DNA of 64,000 bases from Rhodococcus spelaei. GTDB taxonomy: Bacteria; Actinomycetota; Actinomycetes; Mycobacteriales; Mycobacteriaceae. The position numbers were made by a program, and so were the translations under genes. The stretch lies in the NCBI RefSeq assembly GCF_006704125.1, contig NZ_VIGH01000009.1, positions 1 through 64,000 on the forward strand, read 5' to 3'. Below the pieces are notes generated by a model. The model did not search any database and was not told the origin of the DNA. It saw nothing but the letters and a program-made list of their open reading frames with translations. Below are positions 1 through 8,236 of this stretch, in pieces. Each line of letters begins with the position of its first letter. Within the stretch, counting starts at the first letter, position 1.

Positions 1-111
1 GCCATAGCGGAGGGGAAACGCCCGGTCCCATTCCGAACCCGGAAGCTAAGCCCTCCAGCGCCGATGGTACTGCACTCGACAGGGTGTGGGAGAGTAGGAC
101 ACCGCCGAACA
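1..111 (+). rRNA. rrf: 5S ribosomal RNA, 5'-truncated by the window edge
   Basis: The sequence is the conserved actinobacterial 5S rRNA, including the GGGGAAACGCCCGGTCCCAT block, the CCGAACCCGGAAGCTAAGC block and the closing GAGAGTAGGAC-CCGCCG stretch. About nine bases of the 5' end lie outside the window. It forms part of the large ribosomal subunit and here marks the end of an rrn operon whose 16S and 23S genes must lie upstream. A strong hairpin follows at once. Confidence 0.95.
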
Positions 112-120
112 TCCGTTACC

Positions 121-160
121 GAAGACCCCCAGCATTGTGCTGGGGGTCTTCGTGTTTTCC
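121..160 (+). terminator. Rho-independent terminator of the rrn operon
   Basis: A perfect 14-bp inverted repeat (left arm 121-134, right arm 138-151, TTG loop) is followed by a T-rich stretch (gttttcc). It sits ten bases after the 5S gene, as expected for rrn termination. Confidence 0.85.
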
Positions 161-240
161 GGACAAGTTTCCCCGTGCCGGATTGCCGAGTCCGTCCCCG
201 CCGCGGATACTGTCTGCACCGCCGACGGAGGGGGACGCAC

Positions 241-1113
241 ATGACACTGACGTCGCGATCCGACTCGAGTGCGCCGCCGCCGGCCCGAACCGCTACCCAG
301 CGGACCTATCTCATGTGTCCACCGACCTACTTCGACGTCAACTACAGCATCAACGAGTGGATGGACCCCACCGAGTCGGTCGACACCACGCGCGCGAACG
401 ACCAGTGGCAGTCGCTGGTGGACACCTATCGGCGGCTCGGCCACCGGGTGCATCTCGTCGACCCCGTTCCGGGGCTGCCCGACATGGTCTTCGTGACCGA
501 CAGCGGGTTGGTCGTCGACGGGGTCGCGCTCGGCGCCCGGTACCGCAGCGACCACCGCGCGCCCGAGGCGGATCATGTCCTGAGGTGGTTCGTCGAGCAC
601 GACGTGCGACGCCCGACGCGGCCGGTGTACATCAACGAGGGCGAGGGTGATCTGCTGGTCGTCGGTGACATCATTTGTGCGGGAACGGGTTTCCGCACAG
701 ATGAGCGGGCGCATGCCGAGGTCGAGCGGCACCTGCGGCGGCGGGTGGTGACACTGCGTCTGGTCGATCCGCGGTACTACCACCTCAACACCGCACTCGG
801 CGTCATCGACGACCGCACCATCGCGTACTTGCCCTCGGCCTTCGACGAGCGGAGCCGGCTGACGCTCCGAGCTCTCTTCCCCGACGCGATCCTCGCGGAC
901 GAGTCGGATGCGGCGTGGTTGGGACTGAACCTGGTCAGCGACGGGGCGAACGTCGTGATGGCCGGGCAGGCGACGTCCCTTGCGGCACAGCTACGCGAGC
1001 GCGGGTATCGCCCGGTGCCGGTCGACATGTCGGAGTTCCTCAAGTCCGGTGGCGGAATCAAGTGCTGCACAATGGAATTGCGCGGGTGGGTGGAGCCGGG
1101 GGAGCGGCCGTGA
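241..1113 (+). CDS. ddaH: Dimethylargininase / arginine dihydrolase-like amidinotransferase-fold enzyme
   Basis: A 290-residue guanidine-modifying enzyme of the amidinotransferase/DDAH superfamily. It opens with the family's MCPP-x3-DV-Y-IN-WMD block (about residues 22-42). The predicted catalytic His is in YYHLNTA (about residue 181) and the nucleophilic Cys is in the C-terminal IKCCTMEL. The ATG at 241 follows a GGAGGGGG Shine-Dalgarno. The stop overlaps the GTG of rocD, so the two are translationally coupled. Mycobacteria carry the same pair (Rv2323c with rocD). Because the partner consumes ornithine, an arginine-to-ornithine reaction is as plausible as classical DDAH activity. The family is certain, but the substrate is inferred. 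Confidence 0.85.
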   Translation: MTLTSRSDSSAPPPARTATQRTYLMCPPTYFDVNYSINEWMDPTESVDTTRANDQWQSLVDTYRRLGHRVHLVDPVPGLPDMVFVTDSGLVVDGVALGARYRSDHRAPEADHVLRWFVEHDVRRPTRPVYINEGEGDLLVVGDIICAGTGFRTDERAHAEVERHLRRRVVTLRLVDPRYYHLNTALGVIDDRTIAYLPSAFDERSRLTLRALFPDAILADESDAAWLGLNLVSDGANVVMAGQATSLAAQLRERGYRPVPVDMSEFLKSGGGIKCCTMELRGWVEPGERP

Positions 1114-2354
1114 CCGGACTGCCTGGGGTGCCGGTCACCGAGGCCACCCGGGTCGCGCTGTCCCGCGCCGACGCGCACAGTGCCCACAACTACGACCCGC
1201 TGCCGGTGGTTCTCGAATCCGCACACGGTGTGTGGGCGCGCGGGATCGACGGCGTCGACTATCTGGACCTGCTCGCCGGCTACTCCGCGCTGAACTTCGG
1301 TCACGCGCATCCGGGCCTCGTCGCTGTCGCCACGGACCAGTTGGCGCGACTGTCCCTCACCAGCCGGGCGTTCCAGCACTCGTTGTTCGGCGACTTCTGC
1401 GAAGCGGTGTCCCGGTTGTGTGGCAAGGACGCAGTGTTGCCGATGAACACCGGCGCCGAGGCGGTCGAGACGGCGTTGAAGCTCGCCCGCCGTTGGGGTT
1501 ACGAGGTCAAGGGTGTGCCTGCCGACCGCGCCGAGATCATCACCTTCGCCGGCAACTTCCACGGCCGGACCATCGCGATCGTCGGGTTCTCCACGGATCC
1601 GGACGCGCACGACGGATTCGGCCCGTACCCGCCGGGGTTTCGGACCGTCGCCTACGGAGACATCGGCGCGCTGTCGGACGCGATCACCGAGAACACCGTT
1701 GCGGTGCTGGTCGAACCCATCCAGGGGGAGGCAGGGGTGCTCGTGCCGCCGGACGGCTACCTCGGAGCGGTTCGTCGTCTCTGTGATGACACGGGTGTGT
1801 TGATGTTGGCCGACGAGATCCAGAGTGGTCTCGGTCGCACCGGCGAGACATTCGCGTGCGATCACGAGGGCGTGGTGCCCGACGTCTACATACTCGGCAA
1901 GGCACTCGGCGGCGGGTTGGTCCCGGTGTCGGCGGTGGTCGCGAACTGGGCGGTGATGGGTGTGATCGGGCCCGGTCAACACGGCAGCACGTTCGGCGGG
2001 AATCCGCTCGCCTGCGCGGTCGCGACCGAGGTGGTCCGGATGCTCGAGACCGGCGAGTACCAGCAGCGCAGTCGTGAACTCGGCGCCTACCTGCATGAAC
2101 TGCTCGGTCAACTGCCTCGTGACGGCGTCGCGCAGGTTCGCGGGCGTGGACTGTGGGCGGGGGTCGAACTCGCGTCCGGACAACCGCCTGCGCGGACGAT
2201 CTGTGAGCGACTGCTGGCCCGTCGGGTACTGGCGAAGGACGCGCACGAGGGCACGATCCGGCTCGCGCCACCCCTCGTCGTCGAGCGGCACGAGCTCACC
2301 TGGGCGGTCGAACAGTTGGCCGACTCGCTGGTGGACTCACCCGACCCACTTTGA
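1110..2354 (+). CDS. rocD: Ornithine aminotransferase
   Basis: A 414-residue class III PLP aminotransferase that converts ornithine and 2-oxoglutarate to glutamate semialdehyde and glutamate. The PLP lysine is Lys264 in ILGKALGGG, preceded by the LADEIQSG cofactor-aspartate motif. The NTGAEAVETA phosphate-binding block and the TFGGNPLAC block are both present. The GTG at 1110 overlaps the upstream stop (GTGA), which decides the start. With the upstream guanidine hydrolase it forms a two-gene arginine/ornithine catabolic unit. Other class III aminotransferases (acetylornithine, 4-aminobutyrate) are related, but the neighbour and motifs favour RocD. Confidence 0.88.
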   Translation: MTGLPGVPVTEATRVALSRADAHSAHNYDPLPVVLESAHGVWARGIDGVDYLDLLAGYSALNFGHAHPGLVAVATDQLARLSLTSRAFQHSLFGDFCEAVSRLCGKDAVLPMNTGAEAVETALKLARRWGYEVKGVPADRAEIITFAGNFHGRTIAIVGFSTDPDAHDGFGPYPPGFRTVAYGDIGALSDAITENTVAVLVEPIQGEAGVLVPPDGYLGAVRRLCDDTGVLMLADEIQSGLGRTGETFACDHEGVVPDVYILGKALGGGLVPVSAVVANWAVMGVIGPGQHGSTFGGNPLACAVATEVVRMLETGEYQQRSRELGAYLHELLGQLPRDGVAQVRGRGLWAGVELASGQPPARTICERLLARRVLAKDAHEGTIRLAPPLVVERHELTWAVEQLADSLVDSPDPL

Positions 2355-2512
2355 CCTGGCTCTGACCTGCACGGTAAGGTTCAACGTCGGCGTGCGGTAC
2401 GGCGCGGCACTCATGTGTCGGTCGTAGAGCGGGTTCCCGGGTCTCCACTGGCCGCCGGGAGTTCGATCACACCCGACTGGCCAGCAGCTACACGATATGA
2501 CGAGGAAGTTCT

Positions 2513-2956
2513 GTGTCTACGTACACCCCGAAGGCCGGAGATGTGACCCACACGTGGCACGTCATCGACGCCACTGACGTGGTGCTCGGCCGCCTTGCCG
2601 TCCAGGCAGCGAACCTGCTGCGCGGCAAGCACAAGCCCACCTTTGCCCCGCACGTTGACGGCGGCGACTTCGTCGTCATCATCAACGCCGAGAAGGTTGC
2701 CATCAGCGGCAACAAGCGCGACGGCAAGCTCCTGTACAACCACTCCGGTTACCCGGGTGGCCTCAAGTCCCGCACCGTCGGCGAGGTCCTCGAGCGGACC
2801 CCTGATCGTCTGGTCGAGAAGGCCGTCACCGGCATGCTCCCCAAGAACAAGCTCGGCCGCGCAATCGCAGGCAAGCTGAAGGTCTACGCAGGCCCGAATC
2901 ATCCCCACGCCGCGCAGCAGCCGGTTCCGTTCGAGATCAAGCAGGTGGCCCAGTGA
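2513..2956 (+). CDS. rplM: 50S ribosomal protein L13
   Basis: A 147-residue protein with the L13 signatures: [18 protein letters not shown] at the N-terminus, and [21 protein letters not shown] followed by GMLPKN-LGR. It is an early-assembling large-subunit protein. The GTG start follows GAGGAAG. A 158-bp leader with no gene precedes it and should hold the promoter. Its stop overlaps the GTG of rpsI, so L13 and S9 are made from one coupled mRNA, as in most bacteria. Confidence 0.97.
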   Translation: MSTYTPKAGDVTHTWHVIDATDVVLGRLAVQAANLLRGKHKPTFAPHVDGGDFVVIINAEKVAISGNKRDGKLLYNHSGYPGGLKSRTVGEVLERTPDRLVEKAVTGMLPKNKLGRAIAGKLKVYAGPNHPHAAQQPVPFEIKQVAQ

Positions 2957-3471
2957 GCGATCAGAACGAGACCCCCGAGATCGTCGAGGAGACCGTCGTG
3001 GAGGAGTTCGCTTCGGCGGACCAGCCCGAGATCGTCGAGGAGACCGTGGTCGAGGAGTTCGCCGCTCCCGCCCCGATCTACATCGACCGTCCGATCCAGA
3101 CCGTCGGTCGCCGCAAGGAGGCGGTCGTTCGCGTCCGCATGATCCCCGGCACCGGTGAGTTCAAGCTCAACGGCCGCACCATGGAGGATTACTTCCCCAA
3201 CAAGGTGCACCAGCAGCTCATCAAGGCCCCGCTGGTCACCGTGGAGCGCACCGAGTCCTTCGACATCGTTGCCCTCCTGCACGGTGGCGGACCGTCCGGC
3301 CAGGCCGGCGCGCTGCGTCTCGCCATCGCCCGCGCCCTGATCGAGGTCACCCCCGAGGATCGCCCCGCCCTCAAGAGCGCCGGCTTCCTCACCCGTGACG
3401 CCCGCGCCGTCGAGCGCAAGAAGTACGGCCTGAAGAAGGCCCGCAAGGCTTCGCAGTACTCGAAGCGCTGA
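2953..3471 (+). CDS. rpsI: 30S ribosomal protein S9 with a duplicated acidic N-terminal extension
   Basis: A 172-residue S9. The conserved core starts near residue 50 ([13 protein letters not shown]) and ends with the basic [12 protein letters not shown] tail that reaches the P-site tRNA. The first ~45 residues are an acidic extension holding two identical 13-residue units, [13 protein letters not shown], at residues 8-20 and 25-37. Actinobacterial S9 proteins often have acidic extensions; the exact duplication is the unusual part. It is co-translated with rplM. Confidence 0.97.
   Translation: MSDQNETPEIVEETVVEEFASADQPEIVEETVVEEFAAPAPIYIDRPIQTVGRRKEAVVRVRMIPGTGEFKLNGRTMEDYFPNKVHQQLIKAPLVTVERTESFDIVALLHGGGPSGQAGALRLAIARALIEVTPEDRPALKSAGFLTRDARAVERKKYGLKKARKASQYSKR
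2974..3063 (+). repeat. Internal 39-bp tandem duplication in rpsI
   Basis: Two copies (2974-3012 and 3025-3063) are separated by a 12-bp linker. They encode the same 13 residues and differ only by synonymous changes (for example gtcgtg versus gtggtc). The encoded sequence has therefore been kept since the duplication. Confidence 0.85.
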
Positions 3472-3524
3472 TGCGTCGCCGATGCCGGCCCGGTGGGTTG
3501 GCATCGGCACCTGTTCACCACCGA

Positions 3525-3560
3525 GAGCAGGCGTCCAGCAGTACCGGACGCCTGCTCTTG
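3525..3560 (+). terminator. Hairpin terminator after rplM-rpsI
   Basis: A perfect 12-bp inverted repeat (GAGCAGGCGTCC at 3525-3536, complement at 3546-3557) with a 9-base loop follows rpsI and precedes glmM. The T-run after it is short, as is common in high-GC actinobacteria. Confidence 0.7.
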
Positions 3561-3614
3561 GCGTAGGAAAAGCGGAAACGCGGGAATCGTTGCAACGGCA
3601 AGGGGTCTGAATTC

Positions 3615-4955
3615 ATGGGTCGGATGTTCGGGACGGATGGCGTGCGTGGCCTGGCCAACGCGGAACTCAGCGCTGAGTTGGCGCTGCGGATCGCGGGCGC
3701 GGCGGCGTCGGTGCTCGCACTGTCCGAGCGGGGCACCCCCAGACCCACCGCCGTGGTCGGACGCGACCCCCGCGCCAGCGGCGAGATGCTCGAAGCGGCG
3801 GTGACCGCCGGTCTCTGCGCAGCGGGCGTCGACGTGATCAGCGTCGGCGTGCTGCCGACCCCCGCGGTGGCATTCCTGACCGGCGCGTACGACGCCGCGC
3901 TGGGCGTGATGATCTCCGCCTCGCACAACCCCATGCCGGACAACGGCATCAAGATCTTCGCCGCGGGCGGGCACAAGCTCGACGACGAGTCCGAGGACCG
4001 CATCGAGGCCGCGATCGCCGACCACGACCAGATCCCGCGGCCCACGGGCGCCGCGATCGGTCGCGTCACCGTAGCCACAGATGCGGCCGAGCGCTACCTG
4101 GCTCAGCTGGCCCGCGCCACCACGCACCGCATCGAGGGTCTGTCCGTCGTGGTGGACTGCGCCAACGGGGCGGCTTCTGCCGTCGGGCCCGCGGCCTATC
4201 GTGCGGCGGGCGCCCGAGTCATCGAAATCCATTCCGAGCCCGACGGCCGCAACATCAACGACGGTTGCGGCTCGACCCATCTCGAGGACCTCCAGGCCGC
4301 GGTGCTCGAGCACGGTGCCGACCTCGGCATCGCGCACGACGGCGACGCCGACCGTTGCCTCGCTGTCGACGCGAGCGGTGCCGTCGTGGATGGGGACGCC
4401 ATCATGTCGATCCTCGCCGTGGCGATGAACGAGGCCGGTGAGCTCGCCGGGAACACGCTGGTCGCCACCGTGATGAGCAACCTCGGACTGCACATCGCGA
4501 TGCGCGGGGCAGGCATTGCGGTGCGTACCACCGCGGTCGGCGACCGCTACGTGCTCGAGGAACTGCGCAGCGGTTCGTTCAGCCTCGGCGGCGAGCAGTC
4601 CGGGCACGTGGTGCTGCCGGGATTCGGCACCACCGGCGACGGCATCCTGACCGCGCTGCGGCTGATGAGCCGGATGGCGCAGACTTCGCGTTCGCTCGCC
4701 GATCTGGCGGCCGTCATGGAGACGCTGCCGCAGGTCCTGGTCAATGTCCGGGTCTCCGACAAAGCTGCGGTCGCCACCGCTCCTGCAGTGCTGGCGGCGG
4801 TGGCCGAGGCCGAGCAGATCCTGGGGGAGGCCGGCCGCGTGCTGCTGCGTCCGTCGGGTACCGAGCAACTGGTTCGGGTGATGGTCGAGGCTACCGAGAT
4901 CGAGGTCGCGCGCAAGCTCGCCGACGACCTCGCGGACCGCGTCGCCTCTGTCTAG
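3615..4955 (+). CDS. glmM: Phosphoglucosamine mutase
   Basis: A 446-residue alpha-D-phosphohexomutase that interconverts glucosamine-6-phosphate and glucosamine-1-phosphate on the way to UDP-GlcNAc for peptidoglycan and arabinogalactan. Visible are the N-terminal FGTDGVRG, the phosphoserine loop SASHNP with Ser103, the metal-binding DGDADR (242-247), the sugar-binding GGEQSGH and the C-terminal phosphate-binding RPSGTEQ loop. All four domains are complete. It lies between rpsI and glmS, as in mycobacteria, and provides the step after GlmS. Confidence 0.97.
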   Translation: MGRMFGTDGVRGLANAELSAELALRIAGAAASVLALSERGTPRPTAVVGRDPRASGEMLEAAVTAGLCAAGVDVISVGVLPTPAVAFLTGAYDAALGVMISASHNPMPDNGIKIFAAGGHKLDDESEDRIEAAIADHDQIPRPTGAAIGRVTVATDAAERYLAQLARATTHRIEGLSVVVDCANGAASAVGPAAYRAAGARVIEIHSEPDGRNINDGCGSTHLEDLQAAVLEHGADLGIAHDGDADRCLAVDASGAVVDGDAIMSILAVAMNEAGELAGNTLVATVMSNLGLHIAMRGAGIAVRTTAVGDRYVLEELRSGSFSLGGEQSGHVVLPGFGTTGDGILTALRLMSRMAQTSRSLADLAAVMETLPQVLVNVRVSDKAAVATAPAVLAAVAEAEQILGEAGRVLLRPSGTEQLVRVMVEATEIEVARKLADDLADRVASV

Positions 4956-5108
4956 CGCCGTTGTCGATGGGGCGGCCGTCGGCCACCCCGCGAGGCGACA
5001 CTGTGTGCCCGCCGCACCCCGTCGGGAACGCGATCATCAACGGAACCACCACCTTTCGATCCGGTGCATCTGACACCGTGACGGGCATCTTCGAAGACAG
5101 GAGCCACG

Positions 5109-5306
5109 ATGGGCGAGCAGTTTTGGCTGGACCTGGCGGCGTTGCAGGTCATCGCCGGCCGGCTCGTCGCGTCAGCGGGCGTACCGGAGGTCGAGGTGGA
5201 CCGGCCCGTGGACCGCGGCCTGGACGCCCTCGCGCTCAGCGTCCGCGCCTGGTCGGAGGCGACCGCGGGCAATTCTCGACGGCTGGTTGCAACGACGCAC
5301 CACTAG
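5109..5306 (+). CDS. Short MGEQ-family helical protein, truncated paralogue of the gene at 5848
   Basis: A 65-residue protein that starts MGEQ and aligns by eye with the 88-residue product of 5848-6114. Both share a Leu/Ala-rich first helix and the segment L-ALA-S-RAWS-x6-S-LV. It lacks the C-terminal helix that carries the YxxxE motif in the longer protein. The ATG follows an AGGAGCC ribosome site and lies 153 bp after glmM. It is probably a shortened copy of an ESX-like small protein; function unknown. Confidence 0.6.
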   Translation: MGEQFWLDLAALQVIAGRLVASAGVPEVEVDRPVDRGLDALALSVRAWSEATAGNSRRLVATTHH

Positions 5307-5581
5307 CGTCGTAGGACCTGGAGAACGGACACCTGGTGGAGCGTGCGGTCGCGGCAGGCGCCCCTGGTCGAGCCTGCACGGACCACGTCGGGCCGGCACG
5401 TTCACAGACGCGCTCCGAGACCTCGGGGTGTACCCCGAGCCGCGGGCACGGGTCCCGTAGTCCCCGAGAGTGAGGCTCGGGTCGGCGAATCAGCCCTGAG
5501 CGCGATGCGGCCCGCCGGTGTGGTCGACGACAGTGGAAGGCACAGCAGCAACAGCTGCTGACCGACTCCGAAGGGATCGAC

Positions 5582-5785
5582 ATGACCGCCTCGACCGCCA
5601 GCCGCCGCCTCACCCGGGCTCGCCGGGACAAGATGATCGGCGGCGTGTGTGCCGGCATCGCTGAGTTCTTCCACGTGACGCCGGCGCTGGTCCGGGTGCT
5701 GTTCGTGCTGTCCTGCCTACTGCCGGGCCCCCAGTTCCTGATCTACCTGGCGATGTGGATATTCGTCCCCGAGAGCGAGGCCTGA
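5582..5785 (+). CDS. Small PspC-domain membrane protein
   Basis: A 67-residue protein that is almost entirely one PspC domain: a basic LTRARRDKMIGGVCAGIAEFF motif region, then a hydrophobic helix (about residues 39-62) ending in the typical WIFVPESEA. PspC proteins sense envelope stress at the inner membrane. An AAGGGATC ribosome site precedes the ATG. The 275 bp upstream (5307-5581) hold no gene I can support, only a short hairpin near 5422-5439. Two larger PspC proteins occur later in this window. Confidence 0.8.
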   Translation: MTASTASRRLTRARRDKMIGGVCAGIAEFFHVTPALVRVLFVLSCLLPGPQFLIYLAMWIFVPESEA

Positions 5786-5847
5786 GGGAACCGAATCCGC
5801 TCCCGGCGCGTCTGAGTTCGTGACAGCGACACTCGGCGGGGGGATTC

Positions 5848-6114
5848 GTGGGCGAGCAACTGGAACTGGAGGTCGCCGCGGTGTTGGTCGCGGCGGCGGA
5901 ACTCGCCGACTCGGCGCGGGCCCTCGACGTGGCCGCCCGCGACATCGAGTCGCACGCCCCGGCGGCGGGGCACGGCTACGGCGCGCTTGCCGCGAGCCTG
6001 CGGGCGTGGTCCCGTTCGGTGGCGCAGGACAGCGAGCACCTGGTGTCCACTGCCCGCGCGTACGAGCGTCGGGAGGCCGCACATGCGTCCGCACTCGGCG
6101 AGCTACGACCGTGA
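5848..6114 (+). CDS. ESX/WXG100-like small helical protein (Rv3440c-like)
   Basis: An 88-residue Ala-rich, all-helical protein. Two helices are separated by a glycine-containing turn (about 40-45). Trp54 lies in the second helix, and a Tyr72-x3-Glu76 motif lies near the C-terminus. The size, helical hairpin and YxxxE element are those of type VII secretion substrates, but a canonical WxG is missing. The GTG follows a GGCGGGGGG stretch. The stop overlaps the GTG of the next gene, so the two are coupled. Position and size match the uncharacterised Rv3440c. The secretion role is inferred. Confidence 0.65.
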   Translation: MGEQLELEVAAVLVAAAELADSARALDVAARDIESHAPAAGHGYGALAASLRAWSRSVAQDSEHLVSTARAYERREAAHASALGELRP

Positions 6115-7163
6115 CCGCGCATGCGCCCGGCGCCGACTCCGACCTGCGGTATTTCGCGGAGTTCGTGCCACGCGCGGCCGGCGTCTCGCCGCTACCGGTC
6201 GACTACGCGCACCTGGTGAACCGCTACGGCGGGCAGTCGGGCCTCGACCTCGACGGTCTGCGCAACGGCGCCGCGATGGTCGCCGACGTGGTCGTGACGA
6301 TGCGGGCGCAGTGTTCGGCGCAGTCCAGAGCGTTGACGCGGGTGGCCGCGGCCTGGCACGGCGCCGCCGCCGATGTCGCGGTGTCCGGAATCGCGCGCCG
6401 CCTCGAGCGGGCATACGCCGACACGGACGCGATGTCCGGAGTGCAACGTGCGCTGGAGGAGGCGGCGTCGGTGATCGACGACGCGGTCCGGGCCAAGTCT
6501 GATCTGGTGGCCTCGGTCGACCCCTCCGCGATCGGCGGCCGCAGTGTCCGTGAGATCGACGGGATGCTCGCGGCGGCGCTCGGCGAGTCGCCCGATTCGA
6601 CGGCCGAGTCGTGGTTGCGGGAGGTGCTGGTCCCGCAGGTGCGCGCGCACGTCGACGCGGTTCTCGATCTCTGTGCTGCCGTCGAGCGGGTCGTCCTGGG
6701 CGCGCACCGCATGGTCGACGATGCGATGGTTGCGGTGGACCCGGCGCCGTACCGCCGTACGACGGAACCGGAGTCGACGTTCGCGCCGGCCGATCCGGTG
6801 CAGGGCGCGTCGGTCCCTCCGGTCGGTGCGGATCCCGGTCAGTGCGGGTGCGACGGCGCCGGCGACACGCACAGCGGGATCGACAGTGACGTCGGGGCGG
6901 ACGAGGCGGGCACCGGGGCCGAGTCGGTGCCGCCTGCCGACCCGGAGCAGGGGGCGACCGAGACGGCGGCACCCGCTCCGGTCGAGGAACAGGCGGCGCC
7001 CGGCGCGGAGGTCGTGGCGGAGGCGCCTGCCCCGCAGTCCGGGATGCTCGACTTCGGCCCGACCGGCGAGCCGGTGCGCCGCCGGGACGCCCCGCGTGAG
7101 CCGGACCGGACCGAACGGGAACCCGACTCCGGTGCCGAACTGGCCACGGCGGGCCCGCTGTGA
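6111..7163 (+). CDS. Ala/Pro-rich protein with WxG and YxxxD motifs (Rv3439c-like)
   Basis: A 350-residue protein with a helical N-terminal ~230 residues and a low-complexity Ala/Pro/Glu tail. The helical part contains Trp82-His83-Gly84, followed by Tyr102-x3-Asp106. This WxG-then-YxxxD order is typical of type VII secretion substrates. No signal peptide or membrane helix is seen. The start is the GTG at 6111 that overlaps the stop of the small helical gene, and the downstream gene overlaps by GTGA too. It corresponds in position and composition to the Ala/Pro-rich Rv3439c. Partner binding with the 88-residue protein is a prediction. Confidence 0.65.
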   Translation: MTAHAPGADSDLRYFAEFVPRAAGVSPLPVDYAHLVNRYGGQSGLDLDGLRNGAAMVADVVVTMRAQCSAQSRALTRVAAAWHGAAADVAVSGIARRLERAYADTDAMSGVQRALEEAASVIDDAVRAKSDLVASVDPSAIGGRSVREIDGMLAAALGESPDSTAESWLREVLVPQVRAHVDAVLDLCAAVERVVLGAHRMVDDAMVAVDPAPYRRTTEPESTFAPADPVQGASVPPVGADPGQCGCDGAGDTHSGIDSDVGADEAGTGAESVPPADPEQGATETAAPAPVEEQAAPGAEVVAEAPAPQSGMLDFGPTGEPVRRRDAPREPDRTEREPDSGAELATAGPL

Positions 7164-7369
7164 GTGTCGCCGCCACCGCCGACGCACTACGGGACGAACT
7201 GCGAGTCGCCGTCGAACGGGCCGAGATCCGGATCGCGCAGGCGCGACTCGCCGCGCAGCGCCGGTCCGACGAATTGTCAACGCGGGCAAGGGAAGACGGG
7301 TCAGGTCCGCCCGTGCTCGGTTCGGACGAGGCCGCCTGGGACTATCCGGCAGACAGTTGGCTGGTGTGA
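7160..7369 (+). CDS. Small charged helical protein, last gene of the ESX-like operon
   Basis: A 69-residue protein with a charged, probably coiled-coil helix (about 5-45) and a C-terminal tail ending WDYPADSWLV. The GTG overlaps the stop of the preceding gene. Its 3' end overlaps the convergent hydrolase gene by 28 bp. I do not recognise a family. Tight coupling suggests it works with the two upstream helical proteins. Confidence 0.6.
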   Translation: MSVAATADALRDELRVAVERAEIRIAQARLAAQRRSDELSTRAREDGSGPPVLGSDEAAWDYPADSWLV

Positions 7370-8175
7370 TCGTCCGCTGCCACCGGGTCGACCAGGGCGG
7401 TCCGCGGGATCTCGGCCTCCGGGGTGGCGAACTCCTCGTACTTCGTCTCGCCGAGCAGGTGGTAGAGCAGGTAGCCGGTCAGGAGGGCACGCGTGGTGCG
7501 TTGCGTCCCGCGTTCGGAGCCGCCGAGGCCGAGTGCGCCGAACAGTCGCCGTCCCTCGGCGAGACCGCCACCGGACCCGCCGTTGACGCTGCGCAGGATC
7601 GCCTGGCCGCCCCATGCCTGCGCGAGCGACTTCGCGTTGCAGTTCATCGAGTCGAGGTCGTCGGCCCCGGCGACGACGAGTCCCGGCCCGGCGATCTTCG
7701 CGGCGAAGCGTTCGGCGGGGGGCGAGGTCGGGGCGGGGAACAGGGCCGCGACCGCGGTCGGCGCACCGTGCCCGGCCGCGGCGATGACGGCCGCACCCGC
7801 GCCCATCGCGTGGCCGGCGAAGGCGATCCGCTCGGCGTCGACACTGATCTTGCCGGGGCCCAAGCGCACACCGGCGGCGATCTCGGCGGCACTGCGCAGG
7901 TCGGCTGCCAGGCCGAGATGCGACGCGACCGGCGAGCGCTGAGTGTCCGGCGCGGCGACGACCAGCCCCCAGGATGCGAGGTGGGTGAGGGTTTCCCGGT
8001 ACCGGTCCACGCCGGTGAGCCAGCCGTGGCCGAACACCACAGCGGGAAGCCCGAAGCCCTCGGCAGGGGTGTACACCACGCCGGGCAGGCCGGCCAACGC
8101 GAGGTCGCCGCGCAGCACCTGGTGCGGGCCGCGCTTAGATAGTTGGGAGGCCAGGGTCTTCGGAGTCGGCGCCAC
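7342..8175 (-). CDS. Dienelactone-hydrolase-like alpha/beta hydrolase (Rv3438-like)
   Basis: A 277-residue cytosolic hydrolase of the dienelactone hydrolase/chlorophyllase-like group. Visible are the oxyanion block VVFGHGWLTG, a nucleophile-elbow-like FAGHAMGAG and a late acidic segment in VVAGADDLDSM. The elbow has His-Ala-Met where GxSxG would be expected, so Ser is absent at that exact place and catalysis is uncertain. The GTG at 8175 was chosen because upstream in-frame codons would run into the divergent gene. Mycobacteria have a similar gene (Rv3438) at this place. Confidence 0.75.
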   Translation of the reverse strand: MAPTPKTLASQLSKRGPHQVLRGDLALAGLPGVVYTPAEGFGLPAVVFGHGWLTGVDRYRETLTHLASWGLVVAAPDTQRSPVASHLGLAADLRSAAEIAAGVRLGPGKISVDAERIAFAGHAMGAGAAVIAAAGHGAPTAVAALFPAPTSPPAERFAAKIAGPGLVVAGADDLDSMNCNAKSLAQAWGGQAILRSVNGGSGGGLAEGRRLFGALGLGGSERGTQRTTRALLTGYLLYHLLGETKYEEFATPEAEIPRTALVDPVAADDHTSQLSAG

Positions 8176-8236
8176 GGAGATGACCGTAGCCGATCGACCG
8201 GATCGGGCACGGCAGCGAGCTAGGAGAACCCACGAA

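Noticed and set aside
777-2291. A 504-codon minus-strand frame opposite rocD
   Set aside because: It is antisense to an intact aminotransferase with all motifs; its composition is that of a GC-rich shadow.
2355-2512. An L13-leader autoregulatory RNA before rplM
   Set aside because: The 158-bp leader could fold locally, but I cannot identify a conserved leader structure by eye. A covariance-model search (Rfam) would be needed.
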